From the NCBI GenBank assembly GCA_022823045.1, contig JAJDXW010000016.1, positions 1-33,041 of the forward strand: a stretch of 33,041 nt of DNA. The letters run 5' to 3'. The stretch comes from Gammaproteobacteria bacterium. Lineage in GTDB: Bacteria > Pseudomonadota > Gammaproteobacteria > HK1. Below, one piece after another: positions 13,938-23,238 of this stretch; position 1 is the first letter of the stretch; each line of letters opens with the position of its first letter. The translations under genes were made by a program, and so were the position numbers. Under the pieces are notes generated by a model that worked only from the letters and a program-made list of their open reading frames with translations, was not told the origin of the DNA and made no database searches.

Positions 13938-14953
13938 CGCTTCTCCTTCGTCCCGCGGCGGCGCTGCCACGCGTCCACCGCCTTGCGGTGCTCGGCGAAG
14001 GTCGCCGAGAACACGTGCCCCCCCTCCCCCGTCGCCACGAAGAAGAGCTCGGCGCCGTCCGCCGGGTGGAGCGCGGCGTCGAGCGCCGCCGCACCCGGAA
14101 GGGCGATGGGGGTCGGGGGCAGGCCGCCCCGCCGGTAGGTGTTGTAGGGCGAGTCGCGCTTCAGGTCCCGGCGGGTGAGGTTTCCGTCGAAGCGCTCGCC
14201 GAGTCCGTAGATCACGGTCGGATCGGCCTCGAGCCGCATCCCCCGCTCGAGGCGCCGGACGAAGACTCCGGCGACGCGGGGGCGCTCCTCCGCGATCGCG
14301 GTCTCCTTCTCGACGATCGAAGCGAGAATCAGGGCCTCGTAGGGGCTCCGGAACGGGAGGTCGCGGCTGCGTTCGGGCCACGTCGACTCGAGAAGCTCCA
14401 ACATCGCGCGGTGCGCCATCTCGAGCAGGGCGACATCGGTCGAGCCGCGCCGGAAGTCGTAGGTGGCCGGCAGGAACCATCCTTCCGGATCAGGCGTCGG
14501 AAGGTCGAGGATCCGCGCGACGTCGGCGGGACGCTCGATCGTGGCTCTGACGAGCGGGTGGGACTGGATCTCGGCAAGGGCTCTCCGCCAGGTCCACCCC
14601 TCGATGAGGCGGACCCGGTGCCGGACGACCTCTCCGCGCTCCATCATTTCCAGCAGGCGCTCGGGCGTCGACTCGGGCGGCACACGATACTCCCCGGCCT
14701 GGATCCGCCGGTCCCGCTCGTGCCAGCGGGCGTAGCCGACGAGGTAGCGCGGGTGGGTCAGGATCGATTCGGCCGCGAGCCGGGCCGCGACACGAGTCAG
14801 CGTCTCGCCGGGCTCCACGAGCAGCACGTACCCTTCGGCCGGAACGCTCATCGGGGCCTTCATGAACCTCGTGACGTCGGTCACGAACCATACCGCGCCG
14901 CATGCGGCCACAACGAGAGCCGCCCCGAGCACCCGGAGGGCGACAGCTCGCAT
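13934..14953 (-). CDS. mltG: Endolytic peptidoglycan transglycosylase MltG
   Basis: MltG (formerly YceG), 339 aa, cuts nascent glycan strands and is proposed to terminate their growth. One N-terminal membrane segment (about 6-26), a LysM-like region (about 42-110; 'VEPGETLTRVAARL'), then the catalytic YceG domain with the essential Glu in 'ASIVEKETAIAEERPRVAGV', 'RLEADPTVIYGL' and 'SPYNTYRRGGLPPTPIALPG'. The ATG at 14953 is 5 bp after the fabF stop. pabC, which lies between fabF and mltG in E. coli, is absent. Confidence 0.96.
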   Translation of the reverse strand: MRAVALRVLGAALVVAACGAVWFVTDVTRFMKAPMSVPAEGYVLLVEPGETLTRVAARLAAESILTHPRYLVGYARWHERDRRIQAGEYRVPPESTPERLLEMMERGEVVRHRVRLIEGWTWRRALAEIQSHPLVRATIERPADVARILDLPTPDPEGWFLPATYDFRRGSTDVALLEMAHRAMLELLESTWPERSRDLPFRSPYEALILASIVEKETAIAEERPRVAGVFVRRLERGMRLEADPTVIYGLGERFDGNLTRRDLKRDSPYNTYRRGGLPPTPIALPGAAALDAALHPADGAELFFVATGEGGHVFSATFAEHRKAVDAWQRRRGTKEKR

Positions 14954-14958
14954 GTGCC

Positions 14959-16200
<1,242 letters not shown>

Positions 16201-16224
16201 GCAGGCAGGCTCGCCTCGGACGGG

Positions 16225-16461
16225 CTACTCGGCGTTCGCGTTCAGATACTCGACCGCCTCCTTGACGGTCGTGATCTTCTCGGCGTCTTCATCCGGGATC
16301 TCGCAACTGAACTCCTCTTCCAGAGCCATCACGAGCTCGACCGTATCGAGTGAATCGGCGCCGAGATCGTCGACAAACGACGAGTCGATGCTGATCTCGT
16401 CTTCCTTGACCCCGAGCTGCTCAACGATGATCTGCCTGACCCGTTCCTCGACGTTGCTCAT
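16225..16461 (-). CDS. acpP: Acyl carrier protein
   Basis: AcpP, 78 aa, strongly acidic. Ser37 in '[11 protein letters not shown]' is the phosphopantetheine site. The ATG at 16461 follows AGGAGGT, the strongest ribosome site in the operon, in keeping with the high abundance of ACP. The 133-aa ORF in the track is an upstream over-extension into the 177-bp fabG-acpP gap, which carries a promoter candidate. Confidence 0.98.
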   Translation of the reverse strand: MSNVEERVRQIIVEQLGVKEDEISIDSSFVDDLGADSLDTVELVMALEEEFSCEIPDEDAEKITTVKEAVEYLNANAE

Positions 16462-16516
16462 TCTGACCGAACCTCCTGATTGACGCGCGATACGGCCGTG
16501 AACCGAACCGGCGCGT

Positions 16517-16546
16517 AGTTTAGTGGAATCCAGGGCCGGATGTAGA
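16517..16546 (-). promoter_or_regulatory. acpP: Candidate acpP promoter
   Basis: On the minus strand, TCTACA (16546-16541) and TAAACT (16522-16517) are spaced 18 bp, each matching the sigma70 consensus at four of six positions. It lies about 55 bp upstream of the acpP start in the only sizeable gap of the fab operon; extra acpP transcription is known in other bacteria. Confidence 0.4.
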
Positions 16547-16565
16547 GATCGCCACCGGTCCGAAC

Positions 16566-16581
16566 GCCCGCCCCGGCGGGC
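16566..16581 (-). terminator. GC-rich hairpin after fabG
   Basis: GCCCGCC (16566-16572) and GGCGGGC (16575-16581) form a 7-bp perfect inverted repeat 58 bp downstream of the fabG stop. No T run follows on the minus strand, and the 2-nt centre would need one or two pairs to open. It may attenuate read-through from fabG or be an RNA stability element. Confidence 0.3.
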
Positions 16582-16638
16582 GGGAACCCGGGGAATTCGC
16601 GCCCCGCCGGCCAGGCGAATCTTCACCCTGCGATCGGC

Positions 16639-17376
16639 CTACGGCATGTACATCCCGCCGTTCACGTGAATCGTCTCCCCGGTGATGTAACCCGCCTCCG
16701 GCGACGCGAGGAACGCGATCACCGAGGCGACGTCCTCGGGGCTCCCGAACCGGCCGAGCGGGATCTCCGACCGAAGCCGCGCGCGCTGCTCGTCCGGCAG
16801 GTCCCGCGTCATGTCGGTGTCGATGAACCCGGGGGCCACGGTGTTGACGGTGATCCCGCGCGAGGCCACCTCGCGCGCGAGCGCCTTGGTGAAGCCCGCG
16901 ATCCCCGCTTTCGCGGCTGCGTAGTTCGTCTGCCCCGGGTTGCCGACGATGCCGATCACGGAGGTGAGATTGATGATCCTCCCCGCCCGCGCGCGCATCA
17001 TCGGCCGCAGGGCGGCCCGACACATTCGATATATCCCCCCAAGGTTTACGGATATAACCTCATCCCACATTTCCGGTTTCATTCGCGCGAGGAGGGCGTC
17101 CCGGGTCAGCCCTGCGTTGTTGACGAGAACGCCCGGCAGGTCGCCCTCGGCCGCGAGAGTCGCGAAGATCTCGTCGACCGAGCCCTGGTCGCCCACGTCG
17201 AGCACGACGCCGGCCCCGGGCGCCGCGCCGTCCGCGAGCGCCTCGCGGATCGCCTCCGCCCCGGCCGCGCTCGTCGCGGTCCCGATCACCTGGTGTCCCC
17301 GATCCGCGAACGAGCGCGCGACCGCGCGGCCAATCCCGCGGCTCGCGCCGGTCACGAGGACGACCGGCTCAGCCAT
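16639..17376 (-). CDS. fabG: 3-oxoacyl-ACP reductase
   Basis: NADPH-dependent short-chain dehydrogenase, 245 aa, reducing beta-ketoacyl-ACP. Cofactor loop 'TGASRGIG' (9-16), 'NNAG' (86-89), catalytic tetrad Asn111, Ser139, Tyr152 and Lys156 ('NYAAAKAG'), and the C-terminal 'ITGETIHVNGGMYM'. The ATG overlaps the end of fabD by 8 bp. Codons for residues about 107-118 switch abruptly to AT-rich synonyms (GTT ATA, GTA, CTT, ATA TAT, TGT), quite unlike the rest of the gene, and contain an inverted repeat. Confidence 0.98.
   Translation of the reverse strand: MAEPVVLVTGASRGIGRAVARSFADRGHQVIGTATSAAGAEAIREALADGAAPGAGVVLDVGDQGSVDEIFATLAAEGDLPGVLVNNAGLTRDALLARMKPEMWDEVISVNLGGIYRMCRAALRPMMRARAGRIINLTSVIGIVGNPGQTNYAAAKAGIAGFTKALAREVASRGITVNTVAPGFIDTDMTRDLPDEQRARLRSEIPLGRFGSPEDVASVIAFLASPEAGYITGETIHVNGGMYMP
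17030..17056. repeat. Inverted repeat in AT-rich patch inside fabG
   Basis: TATATCC (17030-17036) and GGATATA (17050-17056) are perfect 7-bp arms with a 13-bp spacer, within an island of rare AT-ending codons of fabG. Could be an operator, an internal promoter region or an mRNA hairpin. Confidence 0.5.
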
Positions 17377-18307
17377 GCCCGAGCGCCTCGAGGGCGGCGC
17401 CGAGGGACGCGGGATCGAACACCGCGTGCGCCTTCATACCGCGGTCGATGCGGCGGTTGAGCCCGGCCAGCACCCGGCCGGGGCCGGGCTCGAGGACCGC
17501 GTCGGCACCCGCGCCGGCGAGACGCAGGACGGTCGCGGTCCAGGGCACCGGGGAGTGGAGCTGGCGGACGAGACGGTCGCGTATCGAGTCCGGATCGCGG
17601 TGCGGCTCGACGCCGATGTTCGCCACCACCGGGACCACCGGGGTCGAGAACGCGACCTCTTCGAGACGCGACCGGAACCGCTCGGCGGCCGGCTCCATGA
17701 GCGGAGAATGGACGGGGACGCTGAGCGGAAGCAGGATCGCCCGCCGGGCGCCGGCCTCCCGCGCGAGGTCGAGGGCACGCGTCACCGCCCCCGTGTGACC
17801 GGCGAGCACCACCTGCCCCGGGGCGTTGAAATTCACGGGGCATACCACCTCGCCCCGGGCGGCGGCGCGGCATGCCGCCTCGACCTCGTCGTCGCCGAGC
17901 CCGATCACCGCCGCCACCGCCCCCTGCCCGCTCGGCACCGCCTGCTGCATGTACCGGCCGCGCGCCGCAACGAGGGCGACCGCGTCGGGGAAGGCGACGC
18001 CGTCCGCGCACACCAGGGCCGAGTATTCTCCGAGGCTGTGCCCGGCCATGATCTCCGGCACCCCCCCGCCCTGCTCACGCCAGACCCTCCAGACCGCGAC
18101 GCCGGCGGCGAGCATTGCCGGCTGGGTGCACTCGGTGGAGTTCAGCTTCTCCTCGGGGCCTTCCCGGCAGACCTGCCAGAGGTCGTAGCCGAGAGAGTCC
18201 GAGGCCTCCGCGAAGGTTGACTCCACGGTCGGGAAGGCGTCCGCGAGCTCGGCGAGCATTCCCACCGACTGGGACCCCTGGCCGGGGAAGACCGCCGCGA
18301 AGCCCAT
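17369..18307 (-). CDS. fabD: Malonyl-CoA--ACP transacylase
   Basis: FabD, 312 aa, transfers malonyl from CoA to ACP. 'FPGQGSQSVGM' at the N terminus, nucleophile Ser91 in 'GHSLGEYSAL', Arg116, and His200 in 'SVPVHSPLM' form the active site. It lies 41 bp after fabH; that gap holds a short 'CGAGTCC' direct repeat. Confidence 0.98.
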   Translation of the reverse strand: MGFAAVFPGQGSQSVGMLAELADAFPTVESTFAEASDSLGYDLWQVCREGPEEKLNSTECTQPAMLAAGVAVWRVWREQGGGVPEIMAGHSLGEYSALVCADGVAFPDAVALVAARGRYMQQAVPSGQGAVAAVIGLGDDEVEAACRAAARGEVVCPVNFNAPGQVVLAGHTGAVTRALDLAREAGARRAILLPLSVPVHSPLMEPAAERFRSRLEEVAFSTPVVPVVANIGVEPHRDPDSIRDRLVRQLHSPVPWTATVLRLAGAGADAVLEPGPGRVLAGLNRRIDRGMKAHAVFDPASLGAALEALGHG

Positions 18308-18348
18308 CAGCGGGAGCCCATCGAGTCCGTCGAGTCCATCGGAGCGGT

Positions 18349-19317
18349 TCAGAACCGGACCAGGGCCGAGCCCCAGGTGAACCCGCCGCCGAAAGCCTCG
18401 AGAAGGAGCAGATCGCCGCGGTCGATCCGCCCGTCGCGGACCGCTTCGTCGAGGGCGAGCGGCACCGATCCGGCCGAGGTGTTGCCGTGGCGATCCACCG
18501 TGACCACCACGCGCTCCATCGGCATCCGCAACCGGCGGGCGGTCGCCTCGATGATCCGGTAGTTGGCCTGATGCGGAACGAGCCAGTCGATGTCCCCGCG
18601 CGCGAGTCCGTTCGCCTCGAGGGTCTGGTCCACGATCCCCCCCAGCGCCCTCACCGCCCGCTTGAACACCTCGTTGCCCTGCATCCGGGTTCGGGCCGCG
18701 CTCTGGATGGGGTTGTCGTAGCCGTCCTCGACGCTCCCCTCCACGTAGAGGAGCCGCTCACCCGTCCCGTCCGCGTGGAGATGGGTCGTCATCACCCCCG
18801 GCTCCGGCGCGCTCTCGAGCACGATCGCTCCCGCACCGTCCCCGAACAGGATGCAGGTGCCGCGGTCGCTCCAGTCGAGAAGGCGCGAATGCACGTCCGC
18901 GCCGACCACGAGCGCGCGGGCCGCGCTGCCGGTACGGACGAATTTCTCCGCGACTCCGAGTGCGTAGATGAAACCGGTGCATACCGCCTGCACGTCGAAC
19001 GCGGGGCCTCCCTCGGCCCCGAGGCGGGCCTGCAGCCTGCACGCGGTGGACGGGTAGACCCGGTCCGGGGTGGTGGTCCCGACCACGATGAGGTCGAGAT
19101 CGGCCCCCTCGAGGCCCGCCGCCTCGAGGGCCCGCCGCGACGCCCGTTCCGCGAGGTCGCAGGTCGTCTCCCCGGGGGCCGCGATGCGCCGTTCCCGGAT
19201 GCCGGTCCGCTCCCGGATCCAATCGTCGGTGGTGTCGACGGTCGCGGCGAGCTCGTCGTTGGTGAGCACCCGCTCCGGAAGGTAGCTGCCGGTGCCGGCG
19301 ATGCGGGCGAAGGTCAT
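18349..19317 (-). CDS. fabH: 3-oxoacyl-ACP synthase III
   Basis: KAS III, 322 aa, condenses acetyl-CoA with malonyl-ACP to start fatty acid synthesis. Cys113 in '[10 protein letters not shown]', His in 'VPHQANYRI' and Asn in '[12 protein letters not shown]' make the catalytic triad, and the chain ends with '[14 protein letters not shown]', the usual C terminus. ATG 19317 overlaps the plsX stop as ATGA and has GGGACAGAG upstream; the longer track ORF is an over-extension into plsX. Confidence 0.98.
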   Translation of the reverse strand: MTFARIAGTGSYLPERVLTNDELAATVDTTDDWIRERTGIRERRIAAPGETTCDLAERASRRALEAAGLEGADLDLIVVGTTTPDRVYPSTACRLQARLGAEGGPAFDVQAVCTGFIYALGVAEKFVRTGSAARALVVGADVHSRLLDWSDRGTCILFGDGAGAIVLESAPEPGVMTTHLHADGTGERLLYVEGSVEDGYDNPIQSAARTRMQGNEVFKRAVRALGGIVDQTLEANGLARGDIDWLVPHQANYRIIEATARRLRMPMERVVVTVDRHGNTSAGSVPLALDEAVRDGRIDRGDLLLLEAFGGGFTWGSALVRF

Positions 19318-20333
19318 GCGCTCTGTCCCAGCGAAAGAAGGCCGTCGAGGTGCTCGCCGATGCGGGCCGGAACGTTGTTCTCGACCTCCACGACCGCCTC
19401 CCGGATGGCGTTCGCGAACGAGTGCGCGTCCGCCCGTCCATGGCTCTTGACGACCGTACCCCGGAGCCCGACGAAGATCGCGCCATTGTAGGTGCGGGGG
19501 TCGATGCGGCGGGCGACCGAGCGAAGGACCGGCGCCGCGAGCAGCCCCGCGATGCGGTTGAAGCCGGTGCGCCGAAACTCGCCGCGGATCATGTCCCCGA
19601 TCATCCGGGCCGCCCCTTCGCTCGACTTGAGGGCGATGTTGCCCGCGAATCCGTCGCAAACCACGACGTCCGCCTCGCCGCTGAAGATTCCGTCCCCCTC
19701 CACGTACCCGATGTAGTTGAGATCGCTCCGGGCGATGAGCTGGGCCGCCTCGCGAACCCGTTCGTGGCCCTTGATCTCTTCTTCTCCCACGTTGAGAAGG
19801 CCGATCCGGGGCTTCCGGTTATGGTGGATCGCGCTCACCAGGGTCGACCCCATGACGGCGAACTGGAAGAGGTGCTCCGGGGTCGGATCCACGTTCGCAC
19901 CGAGGTCCAGCACGTGGGTATGCCCGCCGCGCGACGGCAGGGCGGAAATGATTGCGGGGCGGTCTATGCCCGGCAGGGTCTTCAGCACGAACCGCGAGAT
20001 GGCGAGCAGGGCCCCCGTGTTCCCCGCGCTCACGCACGCATCGGCCTCGCCACCGGCCACGAGGTCGAGGGCGACCCGCATGGAGGAGTCCCGTTTCGTC
20101 CGCAGCGCCTGGGCCGGAGGCTCGTCCATCCCGACCTGCTCGCCGGCGTGGTGGACGCGCACCCGCTCCGGCCGCTTCCGGCCTCCGAGCGCGGCGTTGA
20201 TGCGCTCCGAGTCCCCGACGAGGACGGCCTTGAGGCGGTCGATCCGCTCGACGGCGGCGAGGGCGGCGGGAACTACGACGGACGGGCCGTGATCACCGCC
20301 CATCGCGTCGAGCGCGATGGTGATCGGCTGCAT
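19314..20333 (-). CDS. plsX: Phosphate acyltransferase PlsX
   Basis: PlsX, 339 aa, converts acyl-ACP to acyl-phosphate for phospholipid synthesis. '[12 protein letters not shown]' at the N terminus, '[17 protein letters not shown]', '[20 protein letters not shown]' and '[15 protein letters not shown]' are family signatures. It follows rpmF by 20 bp, as in most proteobacteria, and is coupled to fabH. Confidence 0.98.
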   Translation of the reverse strand: MQPITIALDAMGGDHGPSVVVPAALAAVERIDRLKAVLVGDSERINAALGGRKRPERVRVHHAGEQVGMDEPPAQALRTKRDSSMRVALDLVAGGEADACVSAGNTGALLAISRFVLKTLPGIDRPAIISALPSRGGHTHVLDLGANVDPTPEHLFQFAVMGSTLVSAIHHNRKPRIGLLNVGEEEIKGHERVREAAQLIARSDLNYIGYVEGDGIFSGEADVVVCDGFAGNIALKSSEGAARMIGDMIRGEFRRTGFNRIAGLLAAPVLRSVARRIDPRTYNGAIFVGLRGTVVKSHGRADAHSFANAIREAVVEVENNVPARIGEHLDGLLSLGQSA

Positions 20334-20354
20334 CCGGGACGCTTCGTGCGCGAC

Positions 20355-20534
20355 CTATTCGTCCTTGCCGGCAATCACCTTTCGGCCTCGGTAGTAGCCG
20401 TCGGGGCTGATGTGGTGGCGCCGGTGCGTTTCGCCGGTCTCCGGCTCGATGGAAAGACTCGGAGACCGCAACGCATCGTGGGCACGCCGCATCCCGCGCT
20501 TCGAACGCGTCTTGCGATTTTGCTGAACGGCCAT
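20355..20534 (-). CDS. rpmF: Large ribosomal subunit protein bL32
   Basis: bL32, 59 aa, not in the ORF track because of its size. The start '[20 protein letters not shown]' is the standard family N terminus, and '[18 protein letters not shown]' matches the C-terminal part. It is the Cys-free form, so no zinc ribbon. Lies 12 bp after yceD. Confidence 0.97.
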   Translation of the reverse strand: MAVQQNRKTRSKRGMRRAHDALRSPSLSIEPETGETHRRHHISPDGYYRGRKVIAGKDE

Positions 20535-20546
20535 GAATCGGGATCC

Positions 20547-21056
20547 TCAGGTGCGAGATTGTTGAAGCCGGGCGCGCAGACCGGAGAACGGCGACTCTTC
20601 CGGATCAGGGGTATCGGCCGCCCCCTCGGCGGTACACGGTCCGGTCTGATGCATGGGAAAGTCGGGCAGGGCAAGCAGTATTTCGTCCTCGACAATCGCG
20701 GTCAATCCGATCCGTCGGTCACACTCCATCGGTTCGTAGCCCGCCGCAAGCTCCGCTCTGTCCACCGCCTCGCTGCCGTCGGTGAATGCGACCCTGAGCT
20801 CGGGCGCCAGCTCGAGATCGAGTGGAGCCAGGCAGCGCTGGCACGTCAGGCGGGCGGTCATTCGAACCCGCCCCTCCGCCCTCGGCACTCCGGAGGCCGA
20901 CATCCGGAAGCGCAGCGCAACCTCTACCATGCCCGAATCGTCACGCACGAGGGCGGCAATCCTCGTCATCGCGGCCACGGCAAAGACGCCGATAATGCGG
21001 GATTGCTGGCCGGCGAGCCGGAACGGGTCCACGAACTCGGGCAGCGGGCCAAGCAT
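20547..21056 (-). CDS. yceD: YceD/DUF177 family protein
   Basis: DUF177 protein, 169 aa. E. coli YceD is linked to 23S rRNA accumulation; mechanism unclear. The family core 'LTCQRCLAPLDLEL' with its CxxC and the following 'AIVEDEILLALPDFPMH' are present. The N terminus 'PEFVDPFRLAGQQSRIIG' aligns with E. coli YceD, supporting the ATG at 21056 even though the promoter -10 box ends only 9 nt before it. First gene of the rpmF-plsX-fab operon. Confidence 0.93.
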   Translation of the reverse strand: MLGPLPEFVDPFRLAGQQSRIIGVFAVAAMTRIAALVRDDSGMVEVALRFRMSASGVPRAEGRVRMTARLTCQRCLAPLDLELAPELRVAFTDGSEAVDRAELAAGYEPMECDRRIGLTAIVEDEILLALPDFPMHQTGPCTAEGAADTPDPEESPFSGLRARLQQSRT

Positions 21057-21065
21057 GGCGCGCGG

Positions 21066-21094
21066 ATTCTATTTTGGGGCCCCGATCATGTCAA
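21066..21094 (-). promoter_or_regulatory. Near-consensus sigma70 promoter of the yceD-rpmF-plsX-fab operon
   Basis: On the minus strand, a perfect -35 TTGACA (21094-21089), a 17-bp spacer and -10 TAGAAT (21071-21066). The expected start is about 2 nt before the yceD ATG, so the yceD message would be essentially leaderless. Best promoter match in the window. Confidence 0.85.
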
Positions 21095-21207
21095 AGCGCA
21101 TGTCAGGGCGCGCGCCACCTTGCGCAGGCCCCCGGTCGGGCCGAAGATTGCGGCCACGGGGCCGGACACCCGTTCGACGAACACAAGCTGAGGAGATCCC
21201 GGAGGCG

Positions 21208-21477
21208 ATGGCGAGACGAAGGAAGGGCCCGAGCCCGAACGGCGGAAACGACCACCACCCGGAGGCCAGGACGTGCCACTGGCCCGGCTGCGAACGCCAG
21301 ATCCCGCCGCACTACTGGGCCTGCGCCGAGCACTGGGCAGCGCTCCCGAAGCGGCTCCGCGACCGGGTGGCGCGCGCGTACCGGCCGGGACAGGAAATCG
21401 ACAAGCAGCCCTCGCGCGAGTACATCCAGACCGCGCAGGAAGTCCATCACTGGATGGTCGAGCACGACATTCGCTGA
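21208..21477 (+). CDS. Small putative zinc-binding protein, unknown function
   Basis: Protein of 89 aa, no function recognised. It has a compact Cys/His set C23-x4-C28-x10-C39-x2-H42 ('CHWPGCERQIPPHYWACAEH') that could bind one zinc, followed by a charged helical segment ('LPKRLRDRVARAYRPGQE') and a conserved-looking 'PSREYIQTAQEVHHWMVEHD' tail. Similar Cys/His mini-proteins with an 'LP..LR..I...Y' stretch occur in phages and bacteria, from general memory. The ATG at 21208 has GGAGG only 2 nt away and AGGAG 12 nt away, so the exact start is uncertain. It is divergent from yceD and 65 bp upstream of maf, where E. coli has nothing. Confidence 0.75.
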   Translation: MARRRKGPSPNGGNDHHPEARTCHWPGCERQIPPHYWACAEHWAALPKRLRDRVARAYRPGQEIDKQPSREYIQTAQEVHHWMVEHDIR

Positions 21478-21542
21478 CCGCACCGAGGGCCGGCACCGCG
21501 TTGCCCGCGTCCCGCCTTTACCGGTCCGGAGAACCGGAAGTC

Positions 21543-22133
21543 ATGACACGGGAGCGACCCCTCGTGCTGGGTTCGGGATCGCCCTACCGGCGCGCCCTCC
21601 TCCACCGGCTCGGACTTGCGTTCGAGGTGATCGTCCCCGGAATTCCGGAACGGCGCCGGGAAGGCGAGCCGCCGGCCGCCACCGCGCGACGGCTCGCCCT
21701 GGAGAAGGCCCGCGCGGTCGCCGGGGGTGCTCCGGCAAGCCTCGTGATCGGGTGCGACCAGGTCGCGGAGGCGGGAGGGCGCGACCTCGGAAAGCCACTC
21801 GACCGTCCCCGCCACCTCGAGCAGTTGACCCTGCTCTCCGGGCAGCGCGTGTCGTTCCGGACCGCGGTGTGCCTCCTCGACGCGGCAAGCGGCCGCGTGC
21901 AGTCGGAAGTGGTCGACACCATCGTGAAGTTCCGGCCCCTCGCGGCCGCCGAGATTGAGGCCTACGTGGAGCGCGAGCACGCCCTCGACTGCGCGGGGGG
22001 CTTCAAGTGCGAGGGACTCGGAATCGCCCTCGTCGAGTTCATCCGGGGAGACGATCCCACCGCCCTCGAGGGCCTGCCCCTCATCGCGCTCTCCCGGATG
22101 CTCCGCAACGAGGGTGTGAACCCGCTCGCGTAG
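21543..22133 (+). CDS. maf: Maf/YceF-type nucleotide pyrophosphatase
   Basis: Maf-fold nucleotide pyrophosphatase, 196 aa, of the YceF branch, which hydrolyses m7GTP and related modified nucleotides. 'GSGSPYRRALLHRLG' is the Maf N-terminal loop in its YceF form; 'VIGCDQVAE' carries the catalytic Asp; 'ALDCAGGFKCEGLGIALVEF' and 'EGLPLIALSRML' close the family pattern. The start is MTRER at 21543; the 286-aa ORF in the track overlaps the small zinc protein in another frame and is an over-extension. Convergent with rluC, as in E. coli. Confidence 0.94.
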   Translation: MTRERPLVLGSGSPYRRALLHRLGLAFEVIVPGIPERRREGEPPAATARRLALEKARAVAGGAPASLVIGCDQVAEAGGRDLGKPLDRPRHLEQLTLLSGQRVSFRTAVCLLDAASGRVQSEVVDTIVKFRPLAAAEIEAYVEREHALDCAGGFKCEGLGIALVEFIRGDDPTALEGLPLIALSRMLRNEGVNPLA

Positions 22134-22176
22134 CGCGCCCGGAACCGCCCCGCCGCGCGCCCCGCCGGCCGGCCGC

Positions 22177-23142
22177 TCACTTCGAGTCCGGGCCCGAGCG
22201 GCGGTAGCGGACAAGGGCGTCCTCGGGGATGCCCGCTCGCACGGCGATGGCGACGAGATCCGCGTCGAGGGCCGCCCGCACGGTCACTCCCGCGAGCTCC
22301 GCTCCGGCGATCCGGATGCTCGCCGCGTGCAGGAAGAGCCTCCTGAGGCCCGCGGACCGGAACCGCCGGTTGAGGGCCCGGTCGCCGTACTTCGGGTCGC
22401 CCGCCACCGGATGGCCAAGCGCCGCGCAGTGCACCCGGATCTGATGGGTGCGTCCAGTGCGGGGGAAGACCTCCGCGAGCGTCACCCCGGCGCCCGCCGC
22501 GATCGTCGCGAGCTCGGTCACCGATGCTCGCCCCGCTTCGGAGACCCGCACCACCCGCTCGCCCCCGGACCGACGATCGCGATCAAGAGGCAGGTCCACC
22601 CGGCGCCGCCCGCCGCCGCGAAGGCTCCCGCCGAGGAGCGCGACGTACCGCTTGTCGAGGGATCGCCGGCGCAATCCCTCATGCAGTGCCCGCAGGGCGC
22701 TACGGCGCTTGGCGACGACGAGGCACCCCGAAGTCTCCCGATCGAGCCGGTGCGCGAGCTCCAGATACCGGGAAGCCGGGCGGGCGGCTCGAAGCAGTTC
22801 GATCACCCCGTACGAGATCCCGCTCCCGCCGTGCACGGCGACGCCGGAGGGCTTGTTCAGCACGAGCAGCCGATCGTCCTCGAACACGATTGCGCCCTCG
22901 ATCCGCCGGACCTGGACCGGTGGCGGTCTCCCGCCCGTCTTCGGCTCCCGGAAGGAGACGACGGGGGGGATCCGGACCGCTTCTCCGGACCGCAGGCGGC
23001 GTCCCGGCCGCGCCCGCGCGCCGTTCACCCGCACTTCGCCCCGCCGAAGGAGCCGATGCAGCCGGTCACGAGGGATGTCCGGCAGCTCGGAATGCAGGAA
23101 GTTGTCGATCCGGCGGCCGTCGTTCTCGCCGTCAACCGTCAC
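22177..23142 (-). CDS. rluC: 23S rRNA pseudouridine synthase RluC
   Basis: RluC makes pseudouridines 955, 2504 and 2580 of 23S rRNA. N-terminal S4 domain (about 10-70; 'RIDNFL', 'RGEVRVNG'), then the RluA-type catalytic domain with Asp134 in 'HRLDRETSGCLVVAK' and 'GRTHQIRVHCAALGHPVAGDPKYG'. The start is uncertain. GTG 23142 gives 321 aa, the same size as E. coli RluC, and keeps clear of the rne promoter; the track ATG at 23262 would add 40 poorly conserved residues that overlap it. No strong ribosome site is seen at either. Divergent from rne. Confidence 0.92.
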   Translation of the reverse strand: MTVDGENDGRRIDNFLHSELPDIPRDRLHRLLRRGEVRVNGARARPGRRLRSGEAVRIPPVVSFREPKTGGRPPPVQVRRIEGAIVFEDDRLLVLNKPSGVAVHGGSGISYGVIELLRAARPASRYLELAHRLDRETSGCLVVAKRRSALRALHEGLRRRSLDKRYVALLGGSLRGGGRRRVDLPLDRDRRSGGERVVRVSEAGRASVTELATIAAGAGVTLAEVFPRTGRTHQIRVHCAALGHPVAGDPKYGDRALNRRFRSAGLRRLFLHAASIRIAGAELAGVTVRAALDADLVAIAVRAGIPEDALVRYRRSGPDSK

Positions 23143-23209
23143 GTACCGGGCCGGGCTTCGCTCGGGGGCCGCCGCCGGTACGGACGGTGAAGACGGTAAC
23201 TGATTGGAA

Positions 23210-23238
23210 TTGCGGGACCCGGCCAAGGCTGCTATATT
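23210..23238 (+). promoter_or_regulatory. rne: Candidate rne promoter
   Basis: -35 TTGCGG (23210-23215), 17-bp spacer, -10 TATATT (23233-23238). The expected start near 23245 falls at a 6-bp hairpin (TGCACC/GGTGCA, 23242-23258), leaving a leader of about 500 nt before the rne ATG. Confidence 0.55.

Noticed and set aside
19350-21191. 613-aa plus-strand ORF
   Set aside because: Antisense to plsX, rpmF and yceD, all firmly identified; no recognisable domain.
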